From Gammaproteobacteria bacterium (GTDB lineage: Bacteria; Pseudomonadota; Gammaproteobacteria; Eutrophobiales; Eutrophobiaceae), in assembly GCA_028279365.1 (NCBI GenBank), contig JANQNX010000010.1:146206-210205 (forward strand): a DNA stretch of 64,000 nt, read 5' to 3'. This document shows, one piece after another, positions 54,821 through 63,728 of this stretch. A model generated the notes under the pieces. That model was not told the origin of the DNA. It did not search any database and was given only the letters and a program-made list of their open reading frames with translations. A program made the position numbers and the translations under genes. Each line of letters begins with the position of its first letter. Position 1 is the stretch's first letter.

Positions 54821-55542
54821 TGACGACTTTCTATTCCCGTTTATGCAGCTTGTTATTGTTAACACTATGGCTAAATTCCGTTTTTGCACTTGGCGGCCCA
54901 CCAGACTTTCCACCGCCACCGGATGCACATGTTGAATGGGTAGGAAACAACATTGAGGTTAATGGGATCAAATCCTCAATTCGTTCATTTCACACACGTA
55001 AATCGATAGAAAGAGTGGTGGAGTTTTATCGAAAAGAATGGCAACGCCCCGTGGAAAAGGGTAAACCCGGCTTCATGGAGACCATCGATGCCGCCCCCTG
55101 GTATATCATCAGTCGAATTGAAGATGGCTATCTGATGACAGTACAGGTTCAAGTCAAACAAAATGACCAGTCTGGTTCCTGGGGCTATCTCTCTACCAGT
55201 CCATTGACGAAAGCTAGTCCCAGTGATGTAGAAAAAATTGGTAAAAATCTGCCCAAAATGCGCGGTAGCCATGTCTTGACTGAGACCAGGAGTAATGACC
55301 CAGGAAAAAAAGCCAGAACAGCAATCATTACCAATACCTATTCTGTACCGAGCAACGTCAGCTTCTATCGTAATCACTTTCGCGGCAAAGGCTGGACACT
55401 GGAGACAGACAAGGCGCTGGGCAACAATGAGGTGCATGCTTTGGTTTACAAAACCAAGCGAAATCGCGTCACAATGATGTTCATGAAAGACCAGGATTAC
55501 ACTAGAATTGTGCTTAACTCCGTGACAAACTCTATCTTCTAG
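54817..55542 (+). CDS. Secreted protein with two related modules, Tad locus
   Basis: 241 residues from the ATG at 54817, which overlaps the upstream stop and gives a signal peptide (MMTTFYSRLCSLLLLTLWLNSVFA). A longer frame from 54748 exists but would bury it. After a Pro-rich stretch (PPDFPPPPD) come two similar alpha/beta modules: SIERVVEFYRKEWQRP...YLMTVQVQV and VSFYRNHFRGKGWTLE...NRVTMMFMKD. I do not recognise the family. Its position in the Tad operon suggests a periplasmic assembly role. Confidence 0.7.
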   Translation: MMTTFYSRLCSLLLLTLWLNSVFALGGPPDFPPPPDAHVEWVGNNIEVNGIKSSIRSFHTRKSIERVVEFYRKEWQRPVEKGKPGFMETIDAAPWYIISRIEDGYLMTVQVQVKQNDQSGSWGYLSTSPLTKASPSDVEKIGKNLPKMRGSHVLTETRSNDPGKKARTAIITNTYSVPSNVSFYRNHFRGKGWTLETDKALGNNEVHALVYKTKRNRVTMMFMKDQDYTRIVLNSVTNSIF

Positions 55543-55557
55543 TTTTAGGGGAAAACT

Positions 55558-55926
55558 ATGCTTCGAAAAACAGCCTCCAGATTGCAAGACGGGCAATCCA
55601 TGGTAGAGTTTGTTGTGGTGTTGGTGTTTGGTGTCATGGTGCTAACCATTGGTCCAGGCGGTGATGTGTTACTGGATCTATTGGGCGTTATCAATGACAA
55701 ATATCAGGGCTATTCCTATGCCGTTTCGATGTCAGATATGCCGCAATTCGATAATCTTGGTGCCTTCCTCGTCTCACCAGATGGCGCCAATATGACTAAT
55801 CCGAATGACTTGATAAACCAAATGAATAATTACACCCAGTTCCCGACATTAGACACATTCCCAGATGACCTGATGCCAGACAGTCCGGCAGATATCCTGG
55901 ATGGGGCGACGTCACTTTTCTTCTAA
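55558..55926 (+). CDS. Small Flp/TadE-type prepilin-like protein
   Basis: 122 residues with the prepilin-like motif DGQSMVEFVVVLVFGVMVLTIG, Glu at the expected position, and a Met/Asp/Pro-rich tail (PDDLMPDSPADILDG). A GGGGAAA site precedes the ATG. It probably is processed and assembled like the other prepilins as a minor component. The tail is not recognised. Confidence 0.72.
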   Translation: MLRKTASRLQDGQSMVEFVVVLVFGVMVLTIGPGGDVLLDLLGVINDKYQGYSYAVSMSDMPQFDNLGAFLVSPDGANMTNPNDLINQMNNYTQFPTLDTFPDDLMPDSPADILDGATSLFF

Positions 55927-55972
55927 ACCGAGATTTTCTCATCAAAGCTGGATAGATTAAAAATAATAAACT

Positions 55973-58363
55973 ATGGCTAAACAACAAGAAAAAAGCATAC
56001 TTCCATTACTAGCAGGTGCCGTTGGCTTCGGCATTGTTGCCGCCTTACTGGCAATGTTTTATCTAAATGCTCGTGAAGCACAGTTAAAAGAAAAATATGA
56101 ACAAAATAAAGCTCAGGAAATTCTTGTTGTCGTCGCCAATGGTGATTTGCGCAGAGGTCAGGAGATAAAGCCGGAATTCTTCAGCCAACGAAGGGTACCG
56201 CGTGCCTTTGTACATGAAGATGCGGTATTCCCGAATGAATTTGATCGTTATATCGGTACTGCTATTACTGCCAATATTGGCCGTGGTAAGCCATTACTAA
56301 AAAGTTTTATCGATCAGGAATTCCCACGAGATTTTTCCGATGTAGTTGCCCCCGGAAAACGCGCGTTAACGGTAACAGTAGACGAAATTAACTCTATCGG
56401 TGGCTTTTTACGTCCAGGCAATCGCGTCGATATCTTTGTCAACATCCCTTTTAACACCTCTGGCTTCAGTCCGGAATTATTTGCCGCAGCTCAGCAAACA
56501 GGATTGCTAAACCTGTTGCCACAGGAGGTATTAGATGAAATCCCTCCTGAAATACTCACCGCGTCAGAGTCAGTAGAAAATCCGACCGAGTTGCTGGGTT
56601 TGGTAGCACCGTCTGATGTCATCATTCCCGTTGTGCAAAATCTAAAGGTGTTGGCCACGGGCCGTGACCCTTACCAGGAAACCCTGGACGCGTTAAGACA
56701 ACCACAAAGCAGAAGTGAATCGAGCTTCACCAACATTACGCTTGAGGTTGACCCCACACAGGCGGCATTGATTACGATTGCACAAGATAAGGGAGAGATC
56801 GTCTCCTTGTTACGTAATCGTAACGATCAAAGTTTCTCTGACTTTACCACTGTATCATCACCGGATTTATTTGGTAATGCGGCGCAGATGGCAGCTGCCG
56901 AACGCGAACGCGCATCAAGAGCTGCAACTGTTGGCGGTGTCGATGTGAACGGTAATCTGGTCGATGCCAATGGCAATAAGCTAATGGATCGCGATCAACT
57001 GGCTGCGGCAGGTTACAGCGTGAATGAGAATGGTCAGATCGTTGATAAAAACGGTAATGTAGTCGATCCGAACGATATCGTAGTTGCACCTGACGGTACG
57101 GTCATGACGAAACAACAGCTTGCTGCCGCCGGCTTAACGGTAAATGAAAGTGGCCAAATTATCGATAAGGACGGCAATGTTATCGATGTTAATGATGTGG
57201 TTGTAGCAGCGGACGGTTCTGTAGTCACCAAACAGCAGCTTGAGGCATCAGGTCTAAGTGTTAATGCCAGCGGCGAAATTGTCGATGCCAATGGCAGAGT
57301 GGTTTCACCTGATAAATTGGTGATTGCTGAAGACGGTACCATTATTACGCAGGACAAATTGGCGGCAGCAGGCATGCAAGTCGCAGCCGGCGTTGATAGT
57401 GATGGCAATCTGCTTGATGCCAACGGTAATACTCTAGCCAGTAAAGAACAACTTGAGGCCGCTGGCATCAAGATGGCGTCTGGCGTTGATGATAGTGGCA
57501 ATCTGCTTGATGCTGATGGCAATACCATAGCCAGTCGTGAACAGCTCGAGGCCGCTGGCTATACTGTCAACGAGAATGGTCAAATTGTCGACAAAAACGG
57601 CAATGTCGTTGACCCAAGCAATATTATGGTCGATAAAGATGGCAACGTCGTCGATCCAAACAAACTGATGGTCGATGAAGACGGCAATGTGATTCATGCC
57701 GATGACGTCATGATTGCGGCTGATGGTAACGTCATTAACAAGGCACAACTGGAAGCTGCTGGACTTAGCGTTAATGAGCTTGGTCAGGTTGTTGATAAGG
57801 ATGGCAACATTGTTGACCCGAGTACACTGGTGGTTGCCTCCGATGGCAGCGTGATGACGCAGGAACAACTGGCCGCAGCAGGGCTGAGCGTCAATGAAAA
57901 CGGCGAGATTGTAGATAGCGAAGGAAACATCGTTGATGCCAATGACTTAATCACTTCTGCCAATGGTGAGATCCTTAGCAAGAAACAACTGGCGGACGCC
58001 GGTATCAAGGTCGCGGGTGGCGTTGATGCAAGCGGAAATCTTGTCGACGAGAACGGCAAAGCGATTGCCAGTCGCGCCGAGCTTGAGGCCGCAGGTTATA
58101 GCATTAATGAAAATGGTGAAATTGTGGACAAGGACGGTAACGTGGTTGACCCATCAGATATCCTGGTTGGTAAAGATGGCAAAATACTGTCGGAAGAGAA
58201 AATTGCCCAGGTTGCAGATGCACAGAGCATTACTGGTGACAAGGAAGGTGTATCGAATGCCTACGATTTAATTATTGGCGGTTCCAGTGAAGACGGCGTT
58301 GCAAGATCCAGAAAAGTAGTCATACCGGAAGATGATGACGAAAGCACAAAAGTTATCAAGTAA
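55973..58363 (+). CDS. cpaB: CpaB/RcpC-like protein with long tandem-repeat extension
   Basis: 796 residues, against about 250-300 for ordinary CpaB/RcpC. A membrane segment (about 10-30) precedes a SAF domain (about 45-110; VVANGDLRRGQEIKPEFF) and the RcpC/CpaB domain (about 120-310; LTVTVDEINSIGGFLRPGNRVDIFVN). Residues about 320-745 are tandem repeats: 40-residue units (AGxSVNENGQIVDKNGNVVDP, then a DGTVMTKQQLAA-like end) and 31-residue units (GVDxxGNLLDANGN). The tail ends with GGSSEDGVARSRKVVIPED. It should act in the periplasm with the RcpA secretin. The repeats are acidic with DxNGN/DxDGN turns that could bind calcium. Confidence 0.9.
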   Translation: MAKQQEKSILPLLAGAVGFGIVAALLAMFYLNAREAQLKEKYEQNKAQEILVVVANGDLRRGQEIKPEFFSQRRVPRAFVHEDAVFPNEFDRYIGTAITANIGRGKPLLKSFIDQEFPRDFSDVVAPGKRALTVTVDEINSIGGFLRPGNRVDIFVNIPFNTSGFSPELFAAAQQTGLLNLLPQEVLDEIPPEILTASESVENPTELLGLVAPSDVIIPVVQNLKVLATGRDPYQETLDALRQPQSRSESSFTNITLEVDPTQAALITIAQDKGEIVSLLRNRNDQSFSDFTTVSSPDLFGNAAQMAAAERERASRAATVGGVDVNGNLVDANGNKLMDRDQLAAAGYSVNENGQIVDKNGNVVDPNDIVVAPDGTVMTKQQLAAAGLTVNESGQIIDKDGNVIDVNDVVVAADGSVVTKQQLEASGLSVNASGEIVDANGRVVSPDKLVIAEDGTIITQDKLAAAGMQVAAGVDSDGNLLDANGNTLASKEQLEAAGIKMASGVDDSGNLLDADGNTIASREQLEAAGYTVNENGQIVDKNGNVVDPSNIMVDKDGNVVDPNKLMVDEDGNVIHADDVMIAADGNVINKAQLEAAGLSVNELGQVVDKDGNIVDPSTLVVASDGSVMTQEQLAAAGLSVNENGEIVDSEGNIVDANDLITSANGEILSKKQLADAGIKVAGGVDASGNLVDENGKAIASRAELEAAGYSINENGEIVDKDGNVVDPSDILVGKDGKILSEEKIAQVADAQSITGDKEGVSNAYDLIIGGSSEDGVARSRKVVIPEDDDESTKVIK
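56930..58209 (+). repeat. Coding tandem repeats in cpaB
   Basis: About ten imperfect units of mainly 120 bp (40 codons) and 93 bp (31 codons), plus one longer composite unit of about 68 codons at 57556-57765. The amino-acid pattern is better conserved than the DNA, so the array is old or under selection. Each unit ends with a QLxAAG-type helix step. Confidence 0.85.
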
Positions 58364-58628
58364 GTTTTTATTACTCAATACGACGCTGCTTTTAATCATG
58401 CTCTCGGTATATTCGCTGTTATCTTATGCTGGCGAAAACCAGCAACGGTTGCTTGAAGAAGAACAAAACGGCTATGGTGAAAACACGTCACCTGATGATT
58501 TGGATAAGACTGTTGAAAAAAATATTGCTAATAAACCTGTTGCAACTGGTAAAAGTGTGAAGATGATTGTAGGTGGACAATCTGAAGATGGGGTAGCCAG
58601 AGAAACCTTTTTACCTGTGGAAGACTGA
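58332..58628 (+). CDS. Small secreted protein sharing CpaB tail motif
   Basis: 98 residues starting inside the last codons of cpaB (32 bp overlap; an ATG three bases later is also possible). A signal or anchor helix (about 11-33) precedes a short Glu/Asn-rich region. It ends with VGGQSEDGVARETFLPVED, closely matching IIGGSSEDGVARSRKVVIPED at the end of CpaB. The shared SEDGVAR tail suggests a common binding partner or processing site. I do not recognise the family. Confidence 0.7.
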   Translation: MMTKAQKLSSKFLLLNTTLLLIMLSVYSLLSYAGENQQRLLEEEQNGYGENTSPDDLDKTVEKNIANKPVATGKSVKMIVGGQSEDGVARETFLPVED

Positions 58629-58714
58629 ATGAAATGTTGGCAGACAAATACAGACATTCTCTGAATGGGAAAACGAATTATGATAATAATTAAAAAGCAA
58701 ACCGGGTATTTCAC

Positions 58715-60199
58715 ATGCTAAAAAAACTCGTTCTAACATTGTTCGCATTAATGTTCGGATTTTCAGTGTATGCGGCACAAAATATTCAATTATTTTCCGG
58801 TGAGATCAAGATCCTAAAACTGGCTAATATCGAAAGAATTGCAGTCGGCAGCCCGGATGTCATTAGTAATTCGCTACTCAATGATGGCCAGTTAATATTA
58901 ATCGGCGAGGGACAAGGCACGACCGATTTAAAAATCTGGTTCACCGATGGTTCGAAACGCGACTACAAAATTACCGTAATTGAGAAAGCAGGCAATCTGG
59001 TACAGCGCAAAAATGAAGTCGCGAACTTACTCTCAGACATTTATGGAATCGAGGTCAGTATCGTCGGTGACAGGATCGTACTCACCGGTGAAATCGGCTT
59101 TGGGCACGAAGACACAATCAATACCGTCAGGGAAACATACGAGGAAGTGGTTGTTAATGTGAACTCGACTAACGAACTGGGCAGAAAAAAAGCAGAAATC
59201 GAGGATTTATTATCAGAAGTCGAAGGCCTGAATGTCAGGATTGTTGGCGAAAGAATCGCACTGAGCGGGTTAATTGATAACGGCTTTGATGAGGCAATTA
59301 CGGCGATTGAGGGTGTTTATCCTGAGCTATTGGATTTAACTCAACGCGCGAGTCTTGATGTCAACATGCCAGATAACAAGATGGTATTGATGAATATCAA
59401 GATTACTGAATTTAACCGAAACTTTCTTGAGAATCTCGGCATTCTGTGGGACACCTCCATTAATGGATTCAGCGGCGGTGCAGCGTTAACTGTTAAAGAC
59501 AATGATACATTTCGAGCGGTAAATGAAGCGACACCTACCTCATTTGAGGCGACTTTACTTCCCGGAGCCGGAAGCAGCCCATTAGGCTACTTCGGTATCG
59601 CGTCTGAAATTACCTCGCGTATCAACTTCGCGGTGAATTCCGGTAATGCCTTGATCCTGGCCGAACCCAGGCTAGCAGCCAGAAGTGGAGGCGAGGCGAC
59701 CTTTCTATCGGGTGGAGAATTTCCAATTCAGATATCAAACATCAATGGCACAACCATTGAATTTAAAGAGTTTGGCATTCAGCTATCGGTCACACCGGAA
59801 GTCGACAGAAATGACAACATACGTGCGAAAGTCTCAACCGAATTAAGCTCGATTAATAATGCCGTGGCGGTAGATGGCGTACCCGGCCTGTCAACCAGGA
59901 GAACAGAAGCCGATGTCATTTTACAATCAGGCGAAACGCTGGTGATGTCTGGCTTAATCAATCAGGAAGCGTCGAAAGATATCACCGGTATTAAATTTCT
60001 CAAAGACATTCCTATTCTTGGCAGACTATTTAGTTCAGAAACCTTTAGAGATAACAAAAGCGAACTTGTTATTTTTGTCTCGCCGCAGGTATTTGATGCA
60101 GACGATCAACTAAACAGTGATGCGGTTGATTACGTCAATGAGGGTATCGAGAACGTGATTGAAGCAATAGAAGAAAAATCGCTGGATATTGTTTATTAA
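58715..60199 (+). CDS. cpaC: Tad pilus secretin RcpA/CpaC
   Basis: 494 residues. A signal peptide (about 1-21) is followed by the pilus-secretin N-terminal region (IQLFSGEIKILKLANIERIAVGSPDV) and two BON-like modules (NLVQRKNEVANLLSDIYGIEVSIV; KAEIEDLLSEVEGLNVRIV). The secretin core follows (about 290-460) with NALILAEPRLAARSGGEATFLSGGEFPI and IKFLKDIPILGRLFSSETF. It forms the outer-membrane pore for the Tad pilus. A terminator-like hairpin follows the stop. Confidence 0.94.
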   Translation: MLKKLVLTLFALMFGFSVYAAQNIQLFSGEIKILKLANIERIAVGSPDVISNSLLNDGQLILIGEGQGTTDLKIWFTDGSKRDYKITVIEKAGNLVQRKNEVANLLSDIYGIEVSIVGDRIVLTGEIGFGHEDTINTVRETYEEVVVNVNSTNELGRKKAEIEDLLSEVEGLNVRIVGERIALSGLIDNGFDEAITAIEGVYPELLDLTQRASLDVNMPDNKMVLMNIKITEFNRNFLENLGILWDTSINGFSGGAALTVKDNDTFRAVNEATPTSFEATLLPGAGSSPLGYFGIASEITSRINFAVNSGNALILAEPRLAARSGGEATFLSGGEFPIQISNINGTTIEFKEFGIQLSVTPEVDRNDNIRAKVSTELSSINNAVAVDGVPGLSTRRTEADVILQSGETLVMSGLINQEASKDITGIKFLKDIPILGRLFSSETFRDNKSELVIFVSPQVFDADDQLNSDAVDYVNEGIENVIEAIEEKSLDIVY

Positions 60200-60209
60200 T
60201 CCTTCGTAT

Positions 60210-60240
60210 GCCAAACAACAACTGTTTGGCGTTTTGTTTA
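60210..60240 (+). terminator. Terminator-like hairpin between cpaC and tadA
   Basis: GCCAAACA-ACAAC-TGTTTGGC is followed by GTTTTGTTTA. It begins 10 bases after the secretin stop and would reduce transcription of the downstream motor genes. Confidence 0.7.
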
Positions 60241-60261
60241 ATTACAGTTTAGGTAACATTT

Positions 60262-61953
60262 ATGTTTGATGTTGTAGTCAATAATGCCAAGGGCGAACGC
60301 TTACAGAATTTTCATTGTCCGGTTGCCGAGTGCACCATAGGTAAAGCCCGCGATAATTTTGTGCAACTCCGGGGTTGGAAAGTCGCACCTCATCACGCTG
60401 AAATCCATCGTACTTCTGAAGGTTTATTCATAGAAGATAAGACCGGACAAAAACGCATCGAAGTCAATGGCGTGGATGTCGATCATCATGGACCGATTCG
60501 TTCCTCAGATGAGATCATCATTGCCGGTTACCACATACAGGCCGGTGTCAGCGCCAACGCCAAAGAAGAGGATTATGATGAGGAGGACGACAGCTCTTTC
60601 GATGACATGAAGACTGTCATTGGTGTTCCTTCCCACGCCGTACTTGAAGAATCAGAAGAGCTCAGTAAGACACTCATCGACCTGCAACATAACGAAAAAT
60701 TTAAATGGCGTAATCGCGTGCATGATGAACTGCTCGCTGCAATGGATCTGCGTCGTACCGATATCAGCAGTATGGACGAAGACAAACTGCGCAAGCACGT
60801 CGCAGGCATGATTAAAGAAATCATAGAAGAAATGGGTGATAAGCTGCCTGGCGACGTCGACAGAAACCAGCTTGCTAATGAAGTCCTAAATGAAGCTGTC
60901 GGTCTGGGTCCACTGGAACGCTTGCTCGATGATGACAGCGTGACTGAGATCATGGTCAACAAGTTTGATGAAATCTATATCGAACAATCAGGCAAATTAA
61001 CCTTATCTGATATCACATTCTCCAGCGATGACGCAGTCATGACCGCTATCGAGCGTATCGTCTCTCCACTCGGTAGACGTATCGATGAAAGCTCGCCGAT
61101 GGTGGATGCACGTTTAAAAGACGGTTCTCGTGTCAACGCCATCATCCCGCCGTTGGCACTCCGCGGCCCATGTTTAACCATTCGTAAATTTGCCAAACAA
61201 AAACTGGTCGCGCAGGACCTGGTTAACTTCGGCGCCCTCAATGCAAATATGGTGAACTTCCTTGAGACCGCCGTGAAAAACCATATGAATATCATCATTT
61301 CCGGCGGTACCGGTAGTGGTAAAACGACGTTGTTAAACGTGTTATCAAACTTTATCCCTCCGAGTGAACGTATTGTGACTGTCGAGGATGCGGCAGAACT
61401 GAAACTGGTACAACCACACCTGGTCAGTCTCGAGGCACGCCCGGCCAACCTGGAAGGGAAAGGCGCCATCCCAATTCGGGATCTGGTAAAAAACTGTTTA
61501 CGCATGCGTCCTGACCGTATCGTCGTTGGCGAGTGTCGTGGCGGTGAAACGCTGGACATGTTGCAGGCGATGAATACGGGTCATGATGGCTCGCTGACTA
61601 CTGCTCACGCCAACACGCCAAGAGATTTGATTGCGCGTATCGAAGTCATGGTGATGATGTCGGGCATGGATTTACCAGTTTCGGCGATCAGGGAAATGGT
61701 GGCATCGGCAATTCATATTGTTGTACAGCAAACGCGTTTCTCTGATGGTAGTCGCCGCGTGATTAATATTACAGAAATTACCGGAGTGGAATCGGGCATC
61801 GTTTCCATGCAGGATATCTTTCGTTATCAGCAGGAAGGCTTTGATGACAAAGGGCGCGTAAAAGGCCATTTTGAGGCAACCGGTGCGATTCCGCATTTCT
61901 ATGAGGAGATGCGACAACGAGGTTTACCGGTGGATATGTCAATCTTCTCGTAA
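60262..61953 (+). CDS. tadA: FHA-TadA fusion, Tad pilus ATPase
   Basis: 563 residues. The N-terminal FHA domain (about 15-100; CTIGKARDNFVQL, PHHAEIHR, VNGVDVDHHGPI) is followed by an acidic linker (EEDYDEEDDSSFDDM). The CpaF/TadA secretion ATPase follows (about 150-560), with Walker A ISGGTGSGKTTLLN near 346-360 and PDRIVVGECRGGETLDMLQAMNTGHDGSLTTAHANTP. The ATPase motifs are intact. The FHA domain may tie assembly to phosphorylation or replace the localisation factor TadZ, which is not in this window. Confidence 0.94.
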   Translation: MFDVVVNNAKGERLQNFHCPVAECTIGKARDNFVQLRGWKVAPHHAEIHRTSEGLFIEDKTGQKRIEVNGVDVDHHGPIRSSDEIIIAGYHIQAGVSANAKEEDYDEEDDSSFDDMKTVIGVPSHAVLEESEELSKTLIDLQHNEKFKWRNRVHDELLAAMDLRRTDISSMDEDKLRKHVAGMIKEIIEEMGDKLPGDVDRNQLANEVLNEAVGLGPLERLLDDDSVTEIMVNKFDEIYIEQSGKLTLSDITFSSDDAVMTAIERIVSPLGRRIDESSPMVDARLKDGSRVNAIIPPLALRGPCLTIRKFAKQKLVAQDLVNFGALNANMVNFLETAVKNHMNIIISGGTGSGKTTLLNVLSNFIPPSERIVTVEDAAELKLVQPHLVSLEARPANLEGKGAIPIRDLVKNCLRMRPDRIVVGECRGGETLDMLQAMNTGHDGSLTTAHANTPRDLIARIEVMVMMSGMDLPVSAIREMVASAIHIVVQQTRFSDGSRRVINITEITGVESGIVSMQDIFRYQQEGFDDKGRVKGHFEATGAIPHFYEEMRQRGLPVDMSIFS

Positions 61954-61959
61954 TCGTTT

Positions 61960-62838
61960 ATGGACTTTCTGTTAAACCTTTCTGCTGGCGCAACCTATTA
62001 TCTAACACTTGCTTGTGTGTTTGTGACTGTCACTTGTTTATGGTTTGCATTTGTCAGTAAAGCGCAGAAAGCCATAGATAACTACAAGGAAACCTTTACC
62101 TCAACGGCGACCAGTAACATGTCCGATATGTTTATGTCGGTCGATCCCAACCAACTCTTTATTATCAATATTGCGGCTATTGTGGTCATGCCAATATTAA
62201 CCTGGCTGGTCACCAGAGATATTGCTGCGACCCTGGCCATGCTGGGCTTGATTATCTTCCTGCCAGCGATTTTTTATCGCACTATGCGTAAACAACGCCT
62301 GGCCAGGTTCGAAAAACAACTTCCAGATGGTCTGGCAATGATATCCGGTGCCATGCGTGCCGGCGCCAGTTTAAATATTGCGTTGGAGAGTCTGGTCAAG
62401 GAACAACCTGCGCCACTGTCTCAAGAGTTCGAGTTATTTTTAAAAGAACAGCGTCTCGGGGTTGAGTTTGAAGACTCGTTAAAAAAGATGGAAGAACGTT
62501 TGCCATTACAGGACTTTAGTATGTTGGTGACCGCTTTACGTATTAACCGTGAGGTCGGTGGTAACCTCGCCGAAACCATGGAAACATTGGGAGAAACACT
62601 GCGACGTAAAGCCATGATGGAAGGCAAAATTGAAAGTTTAACCGCACAAGGCAAACTGCAAGGTATCGTCATGACCGGTTTGCCGGTATTACTTGGGGTG
62701 TTACTGAACTTCATGGAACCTGAAGCCATGAGTAAGCTATGGACCACAACCATAGGCTGGGTCGTACTCGGTATCGTCATCATCATGGAAATGCTCGGCT
62801 ATTTCATGATTAATAAAATCACCAGTATCGATGTGTAG
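61960..62838 (+). CDS. tadB: Tad platform protein TadB
   Basis: 292 residues. Membrane segments near 10-32, 65-85, 90-110 and 240-285 surround a T2SSF domain (about 115-240; LPDGLAMISGAMRAGASLNIALESL). It forms the inner-membrane platform with TadC. It starts 6 bp after tadA. Confidence 0.94.
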   Translation: MDFLLNLSAGATYYLTLACVFVTVTCLWFAFVSKAQKAIDNYKETFTSTATSNMSDMFMSVDPNQLFIINIAAIVVMPILTWLVTRDIAATLAMLGLIIFLPAIFYRTMRKQRLARFEKQLPDGLAMISGAMRAGASLNIALESLVKEQPAPLSQEFELFLKEQRLGVEFEDSLKKMEERLPLQDFSMLVTALRINREVGGNLAETMETLGETLRRKAMMEGKIESLTAQGKLQGIVMTGLPVLLGVLLNFMEPEAMSKLWTTTIGWVVLGIVIIMEMLGYFMINKITSIDV

Positions 62839-62846
62839 AGAATAAG

Positions 62847-63728
62847 ATGAACAATATTTACTACAACGGCAGCCTGATAAGTTATTTCATCGCCGCGTTA
62901 TTACTGGTGTTATTAATCGGTATTGTTTATTCCATGATCGATAAAGAGGATCGCACTTATATGGATCCGCTGTCATGGAAGATGAAATTAATGTGGCCTT
63001 TCATACAAATCATTGCCAATTTTTTTGTTGTGTTTCTGCCTTACGAAATACTCGAAAGCACGGAAAAAAAGATTACCCATTCCGGGGTCAGCTATCTGTT
63101 AAACGCAGAACAATTTATCGCCTTGCGAATTATCTCGGCCATAGTTGCGCCACTAGTTGCACTATTCGTGATGGTCTGCCTCGATAATTACCAGCCCATC
63201 TGGTTTGTCATCATGCCACTACTTGGCTTTATGTTTCCGAATATCTGGTTGTCTGATACGAGAAAAAAACGCGACAGTGCAGTAATCAGAACCCTACCCG
63301 TCTACCTTGATTTCATCACGATGTGTGTTGAAGCAGGCTTAAACCTGCAAGGCGCATTGGGTCAGGCGATGGAAAAGGCACCGCCCGGACCATTACGTAA
63401 TGAGTTTTCTGTGGTGCTAAGAGATTTACGTTCGGGTTTATCACGTGCCGACTCTCTGAGGCGCATGGCTGAACGACTGGATATTCAAGAGATCACTAGT
63501 TTTGTTAGCTCTATTATTCAAGCAGAAAAGATGGGGGCATCACTGGCCACAGTGTTACGCGTGCAGGCTGATCAACGACGCAACGAACGATTTCAACGGG
63601 CAGAAAAACTGGCGATGGAGGCACCGATTAAACTGGTCGGCCCGCTGATTATGTTTATCTTCCCTGTGACCTTTATTGTTCTTGGCTTCCCGATCGCGAT
63701 GAAGTTCCTCGGCGAAGGAATGCTATGA
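62847..63728 (+). CDS. tadC: Tad platform protein TadC
   Basis: 293 residues. T2SSF-domain membrane protein with LPVYLDFITMCVEAGLNLQGAL (about 150-171) and TSFVSSIIQAEKMGASLATVLRVQAD, typical of TadC. Membrane segments lie at about 13-30, 85-130 and at the end (PLIMFIFPVTFIVLGFPIAMKFL). Its stop overlaps the DUF192 start as ATGA. Confidence 0.94.
   Translation: MNNIYYNGSLISYFIAALLLVLLIGIVYSMIDKEDRTYMDPLSWKMKLMWPFIQIIANFFVVFLPYEILESTEKKITHSGVSYLLNAEQFIALRIISAIVAPLVALFVMVCLDNYQPIWFVIMPLLGFMFPNIWLSDTRKKRDSAVIRTLPVYLDFITMCVEAGLNLQGALGQAMEKAPPGPLRNEFSVVLRDLRSGLSRADSLRRMAERLDIQEITSFVSSIIQAEKMGASLATVLRVQADQRRNERFQRAEKLAMEAPIKLVGPLIMFIFPVTFIVLGFPIAMKFLGEGML

Noticed and set aside
57034..58059. Several long minus-strand open frames
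   Set aside because: They are antisense shadows of the codon-biased cpaB repeats, with repetitive low-complexity translations.
56930..58209. Possible CRISPR array or satellite repeat
   Set aside because: The units are longer than CRISPR repeat-spacer spacing, keep the cpaB frame throughout and are conserved as protein, so they are coding repeats.
60975..61559. 194-codon minus-strand frame inside tadA
   Set aside because: The plus strand encodes intact Walker A and B motifs of TadA here; the antisense frame has no ribosome binding site or family match.
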